In this document: in pieces, positions 16,157-25,177 of the stretch
Layout of the letters: each line of letters starts with the position of its first letter
Position numbering within the stretch: the stretch's first letter is position 1
Assembly: GCA_016845245.1 (NCBI GenBank)
Contig: JAERSY010000097.1
Coordinates: 1-44,120 of the forward strand
DNA: 44,120 nt
Origin: Phycisphaerae bacterium
GTDB taxonomy: Bacteria > Planctomycetota > Phycisphaerae > Phycisphaerales > SM1A02
Direction of reading: 5' to 3'
Position numbers and translations under genes: made by a program
The notes under the pieces: generated by a model
The model's input: the letters and a program-made list of their open reading frames with translations, nothing else
Databases searched by the model: none
Told to the model about the DNA's origin: nothing

Positions 16157-17772
16157 GCTGCCTCCCTGATTGTGTTGTTTGTCGTCTGATGTTCTATCAT
16201 GACTCGTTCCCACTCACTGAAATCAAGCGAGAAGAATAGAGATGCGAGTTGTGGGTCAAACTGAGCACCAGCAACTTCTTTCATTTCTTGCAGTACAGCA
16301 TCTCGAGTCATTGCTGAGCGATATGTTCGACTTGATGACATGGCGTCAAAGGTGTCTGCAATTGCAATCATCCGTGCGATGACAGGAATCTCTTCACCAT
16401 GAAGACCATGCGGATACCCACTACCATCGAATTTCTCATGGTGATGCAATACGCCACCAAGGACGTCTTCCATTTGGGGAATATCCTTGAGAATTCGCGC
16501 GCCAATTTCTGGGTGCATTTTGATGGAGTCATACTCTTCATCAGTCAACTTCCCAGTCTTCAAAAGCACATCTTCAGCAACGCCGATTTTTCCAATGTCA
16601 TGCACGAGGCCGGCAATGCGACATCGTTCAATCTTTTCTTCACTGAAACCAGCTGCTTCTGCGAGTTGTGCGGTAAGGAGTGCCACCCTATGAGAATGAC
16701 CACAGGTGTACTTATCTTTCGCATCAATTGAAGTTGTTAATGCTTCAAGTGTGCCTAAGAATGTTGCGTTTAAATCTTCATAGAGCAGTGCATTTGCCAA
16801 AAAGATGGATAACTGGGCCGCAGTAGCTGTTAGAAGCTTGATATCAACTGAGGACGCTGCAGAATCGTCGCCCTGCTTTTCGCCTGCTATAAGCACGCCA
16901 AGCACAACGCCATCACTCACAATTGGCTCTATGATTGCTGCTCTGCCAAATGCATCACTTACAGCGTCTTTCCCTTTTGACACGAGCAGTGCATTTCGAT
17001 TGAAACGACTTGTCAAGGAATTGACTGATTCACTGAGTTGTTGTTCAGTACGACTTGTTTCGCCTGCAAGAATGAGCGAGTGGCCTGGCTTTGGCAAACG
17101 ATCGCCAACGTTGAGCTGTACGCCAATCCACGCATATGGCAGTGTTTCGAGCAATTCAGAACATGCAAGTTCGATGAACCGTTGCGGATGGTTTACCGAG
17201 TTCATGCTGCTTGTCATTGTGTAAAGCAAACTGATTTCTTCATATGAGTCTGCAAGTTCTTGCCCGACTGAATCAACTGTTTGCTGGCTTTTAAGTTCAG
17301 ACGCATGTGCTTCCCATGCAAATTGAAAGAATGAACTGAGCTTCTTCACATCTTGTTTTGACGCTGGCGGTAAATCCCGCATCAATTGCGACACAATCAT
17401 TCTGTCCGCATCACTTGCTTGGCAAAGTGCGTACAAATATTCACTTGCAAAGAGTTCATCCGTCACAATCACGCCAATGGTGTAGCCATCATGACGTGCG
17501 CCGCTTGTTGATTGGACTGGCACAAACCATATACCTGCGACTGCTTCAACAGGCGAGAAATCTTGCGTCGAGTTCCAAGTCATGCAATGTGTTCGCAGTG
17601 ACGCTCGAACCATTGGTGAACTCACAAGCAAATCTGTAAGCCAGTGGCTATGTTCATCTTTTGACAGCATGCCATGGGCATCGCAATGAAGCATGACCAT
17701 TCCTGCATTCTCAACAAGTGTTTTAAATGATGCTGACACAGTGTGTTTTGGTTTTGAAACTCGGTACATCAT
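16153..17772 (-). CDS. HD-GYP cyclic di-GMP phosphodiesterase with GAF-like sensory region
   Basis: HD-GYP enzymes hydrolyse c-di-GMP, usually to GMP. In this 539-residue protein residues 1-160 are an unrecognised N-terminal region, 175-335 look like a GAF domain, and 340-515 form the HD-GYP domain. The metal-binding HD is at 391-392 (LVHDIGKIGV) and the defining loop at 443-453 is HHEKFDGSGYP, with all expected residues present, so it should be active. No membrane segments are seen. It starts five bases after the response regulator stop and overlaps the STAS gene by 4 bp. It should lower c-di-GMP under control of the adjacent two-component pair; this link is inference from gene order. Confidence 0.93.
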   Translation of the reverse strand: MMYRVSKPKHTVSASFKTLVENAGMVMLHCDAHGMLSKDEHSHWLTDLLVSSPMVRASLRTHCMTWNSTQDFSPVEAVAGIWFVPVQSTSGARHDGYTIGVIVTDELFASEYLYALCQASDADRMIVSQLMRDLPPASKQDVKKLSSFFQFAWEAHASELKSQQTVDSVGQELADSYEEISLLYTMTSSMNSVNHPQRFIELACSELLETLPYAWIGVQLNVGDRLPKPGHSLILAGETSRTEQQLSESVNSLTSRFNRNALLVSKGKDAVSDAFGRAAIIEPIVSDGVVLGVLIAGEKQGDDSAASSVDIKLLTATAAQLSIFLANALLYEDLNATFLGTLEALTTSIDAKDKYTCGHSHRVALLTAQLAEAAGFSEEKIERCRIAGLVHDIGKIGVAEDVLLKTGKLTDEEYDSIKMHPEIGARILKDIPQMEDVLGGVLHHHEKFDGSGYPHGLHGEEIPVIARMIAIADTFDAMSSSRTYRSAMTRDAVLQEMKEVAGAQFDPQLASLFFSLDFSEWERVMIEHQTTNNTIREAA

Positions 17773-17777
17773 GATCG

Positions 17778-18185
17778 TTACGCGGCCTCTCTTGACGCAG
17801 TGCGTTCTGACTGTGGCGTATCCTGAAGCAGTGACCCAACGAGTTCTGCAATGCCTCGTGGACTAAATGGTTTGCTTAAGACTTTCTTTACATTCTCAAT
17901 CTTGGTGTCACATGCTGAAAGCGTGTGACCGCGTGCAGTAAGCACCACGACTGGAATATGTGAAGTCTTTTTGTTTCCAAGTAGTGATACGGCTAACTCA
18001 AGACCATTCATGTATGGCATTTGAATGTCCGTGATGACTAAATCAGGCGCTTGATTGAGCGCTGTATGAAGCGCATCTTCTCCATCAACTGCAGTGATGA
18101 CTTCATAGCCACAGTGCCTCAACTTCAGTGAGAGCACCTTTAGGATGTGGGCTTCATCATCTACAACTAGAATTCGGTGTGTCAT
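17778..18185 (-). CDS. Single-domain response regulator (CheY/receiver-like)
   Basis: This 135-residue protein is a stand-alone receiver domain. The acidic pocket is D8-D9 in ILVVDDEAH, the phosphoacceptor is D53 in LVITDIQMPYMNG, the conserved T/A switch is in VVVLTARG, and the lysine is K105 in VLSKPFSPRG. No output domain follows, so it must act through protein contacts. The ATG at 18185 is chosen because GGAAAGGAC lies just upstream; an upstream reading from 18221 would overlap the kinase. It lies 13 bp after the histidine kinase stop and 5 bp before the HD-GYP gene, both likely partners. Confidence 0.92.
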   Translation of the reverse strand: MTHRILVVDDEAHILKVLSLKLRHCGYEVITAVDGEDALHTALNQAPDLVITDIQMPYMNGLELAVSLLGNKKTSHIPVVVLTARGHTLSACDTKIENVKKVLSKPFSPRGIAELVGSLLQDTPQSERTASREAA

Positions 18186-18198
18186 TGCGTCCTTTCCG

Positions 18199-19461
18199 TC
18201 ATGCAGCTTTTTGCGCTGCACGGCCTCCTATTGGAATTGAGAACCAGAACTTTGAACCCATGCCAAGGTCTGATTCCAAACCAATCTGTCCACTGTGTAA
18301 TGTTTCAATGATGTGCTGGCAAAGGTTTAAACCAAGGCCAGTCCCCTTCGCAACACGTTTGTAGTTCTCTACACGATAGAACTTGTCGAATACTTTTTCG
18401 ACTTGATCTGGTGCAATACCAAGACCAGTGTCTGTGACTGAGAAGTGCAAACTTCGTGTGAGGTTGTCTGAATCTGCAGATAGCGTGATGCGACCGCCCT
18501 CTGGAGTGTACTTGATTGCGTTTGACAACAAGTTCACGATGACTTGATACAACATGTCGCTGTCGCCATTGACTGACAAATCGACTGCGGAAAGTTGCGT
18601 ATGAATCTCAAGTGATTTCTCGCTTGCTTGTGGCGACATGTTTGTTACTGCTCTGTCAACTAGCATTTTGAAATCGCATGTTTCTCGGTCGATGTGCATC
18701 AACCCAGCTTCAATGCGTGAAATGTTGAGCAAGTTATCAATCATGCGGCGCAATCGTTCTGTTTCAGTTGAAATGACTTCGTAAAACTCTTTTTGCTCCT
18801 CTTCGTTTGTCGCGTCACCATCAATGAGCATTTCGACGTATGCAGCGATTGACGAAAGCGGCGTGCGGAGTTCATGACTCGCTTTAGAAACAAAGTCGCT
18901 TTTCAATCGCGCAATTTCACGCTCTTGACTGAGGTCTCTTAACACTGTCACAACTGCGTGGTGCGCGTCATCAATGCTCCCAACTGATTGCAGTTGCACT
19001 TCATATGCAACTTTGGAGTCACCGACCGAGATTTCCTGTTCGTACATTCTGCCTTCACGAGGCAAGCCAGTATGTGCATCCTTGATGGTTGCGAGCAACT
19101 GATGATCACTAATGACCTCGTCGATTGGTTTTCCAGCTGCTTGTTTCGGCGTGCAGCTCAACACGGAACTTGCAACTTCATTTGTGTGAAGCACTTCTCC
19201 GTGGGCATCAATCACGATGACTGCGTCTTTCAAGACTTCGAACACTGCTTCGACTTGTCTTCGGCGAGTTCTGTCAATACACCCGTGAATCTTTGCGGAT
19301 TCAAGTTCATTGATTGTGAGTTCTGTCGACGCATGGTGTTGCGCTAATGCGTGCTCAGCTTCAAGCTTGTATTTTTTCCACTTCAACGCAAACACGACTG
19401 CAACAACGATGGATGCCATCGTCGAGAGAAGTAGGATGATAGTGAGAGGTTGAATCGACAC
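18199..19461 (-). CDS. Membrane-bound PAS sensor histidine kinase
   Basis: The 420-residue protein has one N-terminal membrane anchor (LTIILLLSTMASIVVAVVFAL), then a short coiled region. A PAS domain (roughly residues 65-170) and a HisKA dimerisation domain with H196 in KASHELRTPLSS follow, and it ends in a HATPase_c domain with NLLSNAIKYTPEGG, DTGLGIA and GTGLGLNL. All catalytic boxes are intact. The GTG at 19461 is preferred over a TTG at 19491, because the latter coincides with a 7-bp hairpin and has no Shine-Dalgarno; neither start is certain. It lies between a TPR lipoprotein gene and the receiver gene. Its input signal is unknown. Confidence 0.92.
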   Translation of the reverse strand: MSIQPLTIILLLSTMASIVVAVVFALKWKKYKLEAEHALAQHHASTELTINELESAKIHGCIDRTRRRQVEAVFEVLKDAVIVIDAHGEVLHTNEVASSVLSCTPKQAAGKPIDEVISDHQLLATIKDAHTGLPREGRMYEQEISVGDSKVAYEVQLQSVGSIDDAHHAVVTVLRDLSQEREIARLKSDFVSKASHELRTPLSSIAAYVEMLIDGDATNEEEQKEFYEVISTETERLRRMIDNLLNISRIEAGLMHIDRETCDFKMLVDRAVTNMSPQASEKSLEIHTQLSAVDLSVNGDSDMLYQVIVNLLSNAIKYTPEGGRITLSADSDNLTRSLHFSVTDTGLGIAPDQVEKVFDKFYRVENYKRVAKGTGLGLNLCQHIIETLHSGQIGLESDLGMGSKFWFSIPIGGRAAQKAA

Positions 19462-19473
19462 GATACGTCTGCC

Positions 19474-19491
19474 TTGGGTAGCTCTACCCAA
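19474..19491 (-). other. Small hairpin at the start of the kinase gene
   Basis: A perfect 7-bp stem TTGGGTA/TACCCAA with a GAGC loop covers the alternative TTG start and lies 12 bases before the GTG start. It may tune expression of the signalling genes relative to the structural genes upstream. Confidence 0.35.
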
Positions 19492-19507
19492 GCAGATGCA
19501 CGCGTTT

Positions 19508-20722
19508 CTACGGGGTAAGAGGAGTTAACTGTTCAACATTCACGATTTCACGAGTTCCACTCGATTCATCGATTTGTTGTTCAGTGTCACTCTCGGCAGT
19601 TTTGGAAGCCATATTCTGTTGAATTGCGGTTTCTGCGTTAGTTTTTGAATATTTATCACGCCCAAACGCAATTAATGGCTCAATATCGAGGTTTTCGTTA
19701 TAGGACTTTGCTGTTGCAAGTTCTCGTGCAGCTCGCTCAATTTCACCGTTATGAAGTGCCGAAATGCCTGTAAATAGTGATGATTCAGGAAGTTGCGCGT
19801 TTATCTTCTGAAGCGCTTCCCCGCAGTCCCTAAGACGCTCATAATCGCCCATTTCCCAAGCAATGTAACCCAAGTCGATCCAAGCACCGGCGTCATTTGG
19901 CGTTTCGCGGGTGATTTCTAAGCAAAGGTCTCTGCCCTTGATGACCTGACCAGTTGCAACCAAACATTTCCCTTTCGTTCGAGTGAGAAGCGGCGACAAA
20001 GAACCAAAAGCAGTTTCATATTGTTTGATGGTCATCAGACAATCTGCGTAATGCCCTGCGTGGAACTGCGCAATAATCAGCGTCATCGAGGTTTCTGCAT
20101 CGTTGTTCCCTAAGAGAATTGAATCTGCAAGGTACGAAGCGCCCGATGCGTCGTCTCCCTTTTGAAGGTAAAGATGACCCGTTAATGATGCCACCGCAGG
20201 ATGGTGTTGAAAATTCTTCGCTGAAGTTTCAAGAAGCGAAATCGCATCGTCATGTTGTCCTAATGCAGAAAGTGTTTCTGCAGCAGCCATGACATATTGA
20301 GGATGTTCATCATCACACTCCATTGCGTTTTTGTAACACTGCAATGCTTCAACATCTTCGCCCCACCGCTGATGAAGAATCCCAAGAAAATAGTTTGCTT
20401 CTGGAGAGTTGCTCTCTAACTCGTGCACTGTTGTAAACGACTGGTGTGCTAAATCTAGTTGATGTCTTTCAAGGAGTATCCGACCTTTTAACAAATGATA
20501 CTCGGCGTGTTTTGGATAGCGATTGATTGCGTTTTCAATGGTGACAATTGCGTCGTCGAATTGACCCACTTCAAATTGTTGCATGGCTTGCTGCGCAGCT
20601 AAGTCCGCATTCACAATATCCATTCGTTCATGTGCATTCGCTCTCGCCTCAAGCCCTGCTTTGCTTGGCCCAGCACATCCAACTGCACATGTTGCAAGCA
20701 ATAAAACACTCAGTTTTAACAC
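19508..20722 (-). CDS. TPR-repeat lipoprotein, PilF/secretin-pilotin-like candidate
   Basis: The 404-residue protein begins MLKLSVLLLATCAVGCAG, a lipoprotein signal whose lipobox AVGC puts a lipidated cysteine at about residue 16. The rest is a series of TPR-like helix pairs (for example QFDDAIVTIENAINRYPKHAEYHLLKG spread over residues 53-80), about eight to ten in all. TPR lipoproteins such as PilF help outer-membrane secretins assemble, and its place directly after the secretin gene fits that role, but it is longer than PilF and the role is inferred. The GTG at 20722 is chosen because GGAGG lies seven bases upstream; a TTG at 20728 is too close to it. Confidence 0.82.
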   Translation of the reverse strand: MLKLSVLLLATCAVGCAGPSKAGLEARANAHERMDIVNADLAAQQAMQQFEVGQFDDAIVTIENAINRYPKHAEYHLLKGRILLERHQLDLAHQSFTTVHELESNSPEANYFLGILHQRWGEDVEALQCYKNAMECDDEHPQYVMAAAETLSALGQHDDAISLLETSAKNFQHHPAVASLTGHLYLQKGDDASGASYLADSILLGNNDAETSMTLIIAQFHAGHYADCLMTIKQYETAFGSLSPLLTRTKGKCLVATGQVIKGRDLCLEITRETPNDAGAWIDLGYIAWEMGDYERLRDCGEALQKINAQLPESSLFTGISALHNGEIERAARELATAKSYNENLDIEPLIAFGRDKYSKTNAETAIQQNMASKTAESDTEQQIDESSGTREIVNVEQLTPLTP

Positions 20723-20724
20723 AC

Positions 20725-22410
20725 TCAATCCTCCTGAGCCATCGATACTTGATTGCTCTCTTTCAATAGTAGTTCTCTCAATAAGTCACGTTCCCAGACC
20801 GATTCTCGTTCGCCAGTGATTTGGTCTCGAAGCCGTATCATCTCTGGTTGTTTTGTTGAGTTTCGAAGGGATAAGTTTGACCAATACAACGCTTGTTCTA
20901 AATCACCATGTCTGTATGCGTTGAGCGCATCACGGTTGTAGTTTGCAGTAATTTGTTCGTGACTAAAGGGAAGAAGACCTGCACGAGCCCCGACTCGGAT
21001 TGACTCAACGATCTCTAGTGAATCTCTGCCAGCTTCCCACAGATGCTCATCAGATACGATTGATGGTGTTAACAGGAAGATAATCTCTTCCTTGTCTAGT
21101 TGGTCATCTTGACCACGAAATGCCTGACCAATGATTGGAATATCGCCTAACAATGGCACTTGATTGCGGCTCACTGTCGTTGATTCTCTAAACAATCCAC
21201 CGAGAATAATTGTTTCACCATCTCGACAGCGAACATTTGTCATGAGTTGTTGCGTGATCTCGTCAGGCACTGATTGACCTGCGTCAGTTCTGAGCGTTGC
21301 AGACGAGACGTTTGGTTGTAATTCAAGTCGAATCATGCCATCTGGTGAAATGAATGGACGGAAGACAAGTTGAATTCCTGTGTCTAAAAACTCCACCGTT
21401 TGTGTTGTGCTTGTATCTGTTTGGGTTGATGACAAGTACCCAACGCGCGTACCAATAAGGACTTCCGCTCTTTGTCTGTTCAGACATGTGATACGAGGTC
21501 GCGCAAGCACTGTTGTATCAACAACTTGGTCGAGTACTTTTAAAAACGTACCGACGTGATCTGTGATGATGCCCGCTTTGAGACCGCCGGAAACTGGATT
21601 TGCAGCGCCACCGACGTCAGATGTCACACCTTGAATTGTCGTATCACCAAATGCTCCACTGATGATGTTTGACGCTGCCGCCATTGGACCGCCATCAATG
21701 CCACCAATCTGAATGTTTGAGAGTGCTGTGAAGTCAACGCCAAACTCATTGTCTTCAGTGACGCGAGTTTGAACGATTGTCGCTTCAACGACCACTTGTG
21801 AGGGTGCCGTATCAAGCTCTGACAATAACGCTGCAATTGCATCTAGGTTTTCTTCATAGTCGTTCACGACGAGTTTGCTTGCCCACGCGTAACTGTCACC
21901 GCCACCATCAGTGAGTGATGGCTGATAGCCCGCGTTGACGTCGCCCCTAAACGCTGATTCGCCATCATCACTGAGAAGTGGTGTGACGAATGCGTCTGCA
22001 TCTGTTGCGGACAAATATTGAAGTTCAAAAATTCTACTTTGTGTTTGACGCCGAGCTGCTTCAATCGTTTGAAGTTCATCGAGCGTATACACGTAGACGA
22101 AGTTCCCCTCTTCGATGTAGGCAAAACCGTTTACGCGAAGAATCGCATCAAGGGCTTCATGGAACGTGAGGTCGTAGAGATTCGCAGAGACTGTTCCTGT
22201 AACGCTGTTACTTGCGATGATGTTCTTTTCAGATTGAATCGAAAGCATCTGAAGCACTTGCGTGACTTCAGTTTCATCGAGGACCAAATCAAATGTCCCA
22301 AAATCATCGCTGACGATGTCTGCGGTATCAGATTCTACATCTTGCCCGAACGCTACAGCACTTGAAACAAAGAGTATGACGAACGTTAATCTAAAGATAA
22401 ATGTGTTCAC
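20725..22410 (-). CDS. Type IV pilus / type II secretion secretin (PilQ/GspD-like)
   Basis: This protein would form the outer-membrane gated channel. The 561-residue sequence has a signal peptide (ending near VAFGQ), then an STN/N0-like domain with FHEALDAILRVNGF. A secretin N1-type region with LQYLSATDADAFVTPLL and FVYVYTLDE follows, then the C-terminal secretin domain with VEATIVQTRV, GDGETII-like RDGETIILGGLF and PLLGDIPIIGQAFRG. The C-terminal tail after residue 460 is TPR-like. The GTG start at 22410 has GGAG eight bases upstream. It lies 38 bp after the PilP-like gene and just before the TPR lipoprotein. Confidence 0.93.
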   Translation of the reverse strand: MNTFIFRLTFVILFVSSAVAFGQDVESDTADIVSDDFGTFDLVLDETEVTQVLQMLSIQSEKNIIASNSVTGTVSANLYDLTFHEALDAILRVNGFAYIEEGNFVYVYTLDELQTIEAARRQTQSRIFELQYLSATDADAFVTPLLSDDGESAFRGDVNAGYQPSLTDGGGDSYAWASKLVVNDYEENLDAIAALLSELDTAPSQVVVEATIVQTRVTEDNEFGVDFTALSNIQIGGIDGGPMAAASNIISGAFGDTTIQGVTSDVGGAANPVSGGLKAGIITDHVGTFLKVLDQVVDTTVLARPRITCLNRQRAEVLIGTRVGYLSSTQTDTSTTQTVEFLDTGIQLVFRPFISPDGMIRLELQPNVSSATLRTDAGQSVPDEITQQLMTNVRCRDGETIILGGLFRESTTVSRNQVPLLGDIPIIGQAFRGQDDQLDKEEIIFLLTPSIVSDEHLWEAGRDSLEIVESIRVGARAGLLPFSHEQITANYNRDALNAYRHGDLEQALYWSNLSLRNSTKQPEMIRLRDQITGERESVWERDLLRELLLKESNQVSMAQED

Positions 22411-22448
22411 GGTTGTGTCTCCATCACACGCCCGTCAACCATTAGAAC

Positions 22449-22970
22449 TTAGGGCGTTATCGTTAGTTCATATCGGTAGTTACCCGCCGAAATGATGACT
22501 GAACGGCCTCCAATGCTCGTAATTGTCAGCGGCACATGAGATGATGCTCCAGCAAGAACGTCACCTATTCTGCACACTCGTCCATTAATCATCGCTATTT
22601 CGCCCATGACCGCCTCTAATTCAAACCCTTCAAGCGAGTGGTTAAAGGGCTCATCTTCAGTTTCGCCGCTTTCATTAACGATGTTATCGGTCGAACTTCC
22701 TGCGACAGGAAACACGGACTGGTGCACAACAAATGGGTTCCGAGTGATTTCTTGATCAAGCAGCACGTACACATTTTCTTTATCGGACGACTCTACCGCT
22801 TCGACAATCGATGTCGTCACTGGATTTGCGACGGCTGTCTTTGGCGGCCGCTCAATCACGATGATTCGTGCCCATAACAGGAGAGCAACAAAGCAAAGCG
22901 TGCAAAACAAACCAAACTGTCTTCGATCAGCTGTGAGCCGGTGCCAAATTCTGTTCAATTGTGTTTTCAT
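22449..22970 (-). CDS. PilP/GspC-like single-span protein
   Basis: This 173-residue protein has one N-terminal membrane segment (QFGLFCTLCFVALLLWARIIV), a flexible linker and a small beta-rich periplasmic domain. The latter reads GFELEAVMGEIAMINGRVCR and then VPLTITSIGGRSVIISAGNY, the pattern of GspC-HR/PilP domains that touch the secretin. The gene order PilM-N-O-P-Q supports the call. The ATG at 22970 has GGAGGT upstream and overlaps the PilO-like gene stop (ATGA). It has no lipobox, unlike classical PilP. The family call is by position and fold pattern, with modest sequence support. Confidence 0.72.
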   Translation of the reverse strand: MKTQLNRIWHRLTADRRQFGLFCTLCFVALLLWARIIVIERPPKTAVANPVTTSIVEAVESSDKENVYVLLDQEITRNPFVVHQSVFPVAGSSTDNIVNESGETEDEPFNHSLEGFELEAVMGEIAMINGRVCRIGDVLAGASSHVPLTITSIGGRSVIISAGNYRYELTITP

Positions 22971-23527
22971 GGCTGTACCTCCATCGAGTCGTACATTGCG
23001 TGTATTCCGATTGCCGCATCAAGCGTAGGCGCTGTCACACTCGCTTCTTTTTCACTTCTTGAGATTCGCAGTGATGAGATTTTGATAAATCGATTCATCG
23101 TTTCAACGTTGTGAATGATGTTGTAAATCGAATCGAAATCTGACTGCATTGTGACTGCAAGGGGCTGCATTAAAAAATTATCTTCGTCTTGCTGTTTAGG
23201 TGCAACGCCAGCCGTAAACGATTGGTCGATGACGCTGTGTCCATCGATATCTAACGATAGAGTTTTGATAATCGTTGACATGTCTGGCGACGAAGGAACA
23301 AACTTACATTCGTTTTGAACATAAGACTCGAGCTGAATGATTTCATTCCGAAGCTCTTGGACCTCTGCCTGTCGCCTTTCAAGTTGCAAGACGCTTTCTT
23401 CTAACCCCTTCGCTTCTTCGCTTGAGCGATTTGCTTCTTGGTAGTTAGGCCAGATAAAAAACGCAATAAACAACACTGCGAGAACGAACGTCGAAAACAA
23501 CATCCACTTTTCTTTTGAAGCACTCAT
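22967..23527 (-). CDS. PilO-like inner-membrane alignment protein
   Basis: The 186-residue protein has an N-terminal membrane segment (WMLFSTFVLAVLFIAFFIW), a coiled-coil (residues ~30-70, EESVLQLERRQAEVQELRN) and a small ferredoxin-like periplasmic domain. In relatives PilO pairs with PilN to connect the platform and secretin. The ATG at 23527 is set by GGAGG seven bases upstream and shares one base with the pilN stop (TGATG). It is transcribed between pilN and the PilP-like gene. Confidence 0.8.
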   Translation of the reverse strand: MSASKEKWMLFSTFVLAVLFIAFFIWPNYQEANRSSEEAKGLEESVLQLERRQAEVQELRNEIIQLESYVQNECKFVPSSPDMSTIIKTLSLDIDGHSVIDQSFTAGVAPKQQDEDNFLMQPLAVTMQSDFDSIYNIIHNVETMNRFIKISSLRISRSEKEASVTAPTLDAAIGIHAMYDSMEVQP

Positions 23528-24123
23528 CAATTGTCCTCCACGATTGCGAACTGGTTTGACACCGTCCATCGTTGTTTCAAATCAATAAAGAAACTGATTT
23601 TAAATCCGCGAGCTTGCTGCTCTCGAACAGTTCTCGACTTGCTGAAGTCCATGCGGACTGCGGAGAATGGCTCACGCTCTTGTAAACTCGTGACAACTTC
23701 AGCAATGACTTCGTCGCTTTTCGCGAACCCCGCCATGCGTCCGCTGATGCCTTTTCCATTTGAAGATTCAACAACATCAAGGGCCAACTCTTCAAGTGTC
23801 AGCGATTCAGGGAGCAAGTTCGTAATTGTAGAAAGCAAGTGTCCCATTTCAAACACGACTTCTTCCGCCTTGTACTGTTTGATAAAGGCGTTGAGATCAT
23901 CTTTATCTTGCTTTAACGATGTCGCGTCAACTTCTAGTTCGATTGCTGCATTGGCTCTTGCTTGACCAATCGTGAGACGCTTCGATGCAGTATTCACTGC
24001 AATGCGCGAATGTGTTGCAAATGCAACGATTGTGCCAAGCGCTAGCATGACGAGAACGGCAACGCGGCTACTTCGCGTTCTGCTCTTCGTTCGCTCTACA
24101 TATTTGTTAGGCAACAGATTCAT
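23527..24123 (-). CDS. PilN-like inner-membrane alignment protein
   Basis: PilN links the cytoplasmic PilM to PilO through its N-terminal tail. This 198-residue protein starts MNLLPNKYVERT, close to the conserved PilN motif INLLP..., followed by a membrane segment (VAVLVMLALGTIVAFAT), a coiled-coil and a periplasmic domain. The ATG at 24123 has AAGGAGG upstream and overlaps the PilM stop codon (ATGA). Confidence 0.85.
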   Translation of the reverse strand: MNLLPNKYVERTKSRTRSSRVAVLVMLALGTIVAFATHSRIAVNTASKRLTIGQARANAAIELEVDATSLKQDKDDLNAFIKQYKAEEVVFEMGHLLSTITNLLPESLTLEELALDVVESSNGKGISGRMAGFAKSDEVIAEVVTSLQEREPFSAVRMDFSKSRTVREQQARGFKISFFIDLKQRWTVSNQFAIVEDN

Positions 24124-25175
24124 GCGGCCTCCTTCGATTGAATATCTTCTCCACGCCTTGCGGGCTTACCGCTAAGCATTGCTAAACTTGCGCCAAACAC
24201 AGCATGCCAACCAGAAATTGAAAGTGATTCAAACCCAAGCTGACTGATGTGTGGTGCTTCCAAATCAACAAAAACTTCTTGATTACATGCTGTTGAGAGC
24301 AGTTCGCCTAAGAACTGATTCCAACCACCTTTGCCTGTGATATAAATACAAGACGATAGTGGCCCCCTGTTTGTGACTCCATAATGTCGCAAACATTTCA
24401 TAATGTCAGTTGTGATTTCTTCATGGATTGAACGGGTTGCATCACGCACCGCTTTGCAAATGGTTGGTTCGCCACCAGCAAAACGAGCATCTTCAATCAT
24501 GCTCTTTGCCTGGGTTTGGCTGACACCAGTGTGCGATTCAATTGCAGTCAACAAGTCTGATTGTTTGTGTTGCAGTTGTTTGTAGAAGACCATCGAATCG
24601 CCATCAAGAATGATGAATGATGAATCATGCAACCCAAAGTTAAAGATTGAGCGCACTTTGCCTTGGTCAGACTGTCTTCGATGAAGCATGCTAAATGTGC
24701 GACTGATTGAAACGCACTGCGCTTCCACTTTGGTTGGTCTGAGTCCAGCAGCGTAGATTGGCTCAAGGATGCATTCAAGTTCATCTAGTTCAATCGCAAG
24801 CGCAAGTACATCGCCCCCAGAACCAATCCGAAGCGCTTCTGATTGCAACTTGTTTCGGTCGATGCCAAACCGTTCAGACATTTCCCAAGAAGCCGCTTCT
24901 TTGATTTCGACGTCGTTCATCTCTGGAAGTCTTAACACTTGATGATGAATCATTGATGGCGGCAACGTCACGACGCAATCTGAACCAGCGAGTCCTGCGT
25001 TGTGTACTGCACTACGCCAATCGTCTGACGTAAGCTCTCGTGGGTTTTGTTCAAGTCGATGGAGTTTGGCGTGTGTGTATAGTCCCTTTGACCATGAACA
25101 TTGTCCAAGGGTGACGCCATTGTCAATACACGCAATGCCAATAAGGCCCTTTGTCTTTTTGTTGAGCGAGAACAT
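24120..25175 (-). CDS. PilM-like actin-fold pilus assembly protein
   Basis: PilM is a cytoplasmic actin-like ATPase fold that binds the tail of PilN. The 351-residue protein starts MFSLNKKTKGLIGIACIDNG, matching the phosphate-1 strand region of the PilM/FtsA group. Its later conserved part is CIYITGKGGWNQFLGELLST. The ATG at 25175 has GGAG ten bases upstream and lies two bases after the stop of the second pilin gene; a longer reading from 25244 is not supported. PilN overlaps its end. Confidence 0.83.
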   Translation of the reverse strand: MFSLNKKTKGLIGIACIDNGVTLGQCSWSKGLYTHAKLHRLEQNPRELTSDDWRSAVHNAGLAGSDCVVTLPPSMIHHQVLRLPEMNDVEIKEAASWEMSERFGIDRNKLQSEALRIGSGGDVLALAIELDELECILEPIYAAGLRPTKVEAQCVSISRTFSMLHRRQSDQGKVRSIFNFGLHDSSFIILDGDSMVFYKQLQHKQSDLLTAIESHTGVSQTQAKSMIEDARFAGGEPTICKAVRDATRSIHEEITTDIMKCLRHYGVTNRGPLSSCIYITGKGGWNQFLGELLSTACNQEVFVDLEAPHISQLGFESLSISGWHAVFGASLAMLSGKPARRGEDIQSKEAA

Positions 25176-25177
25176 GG

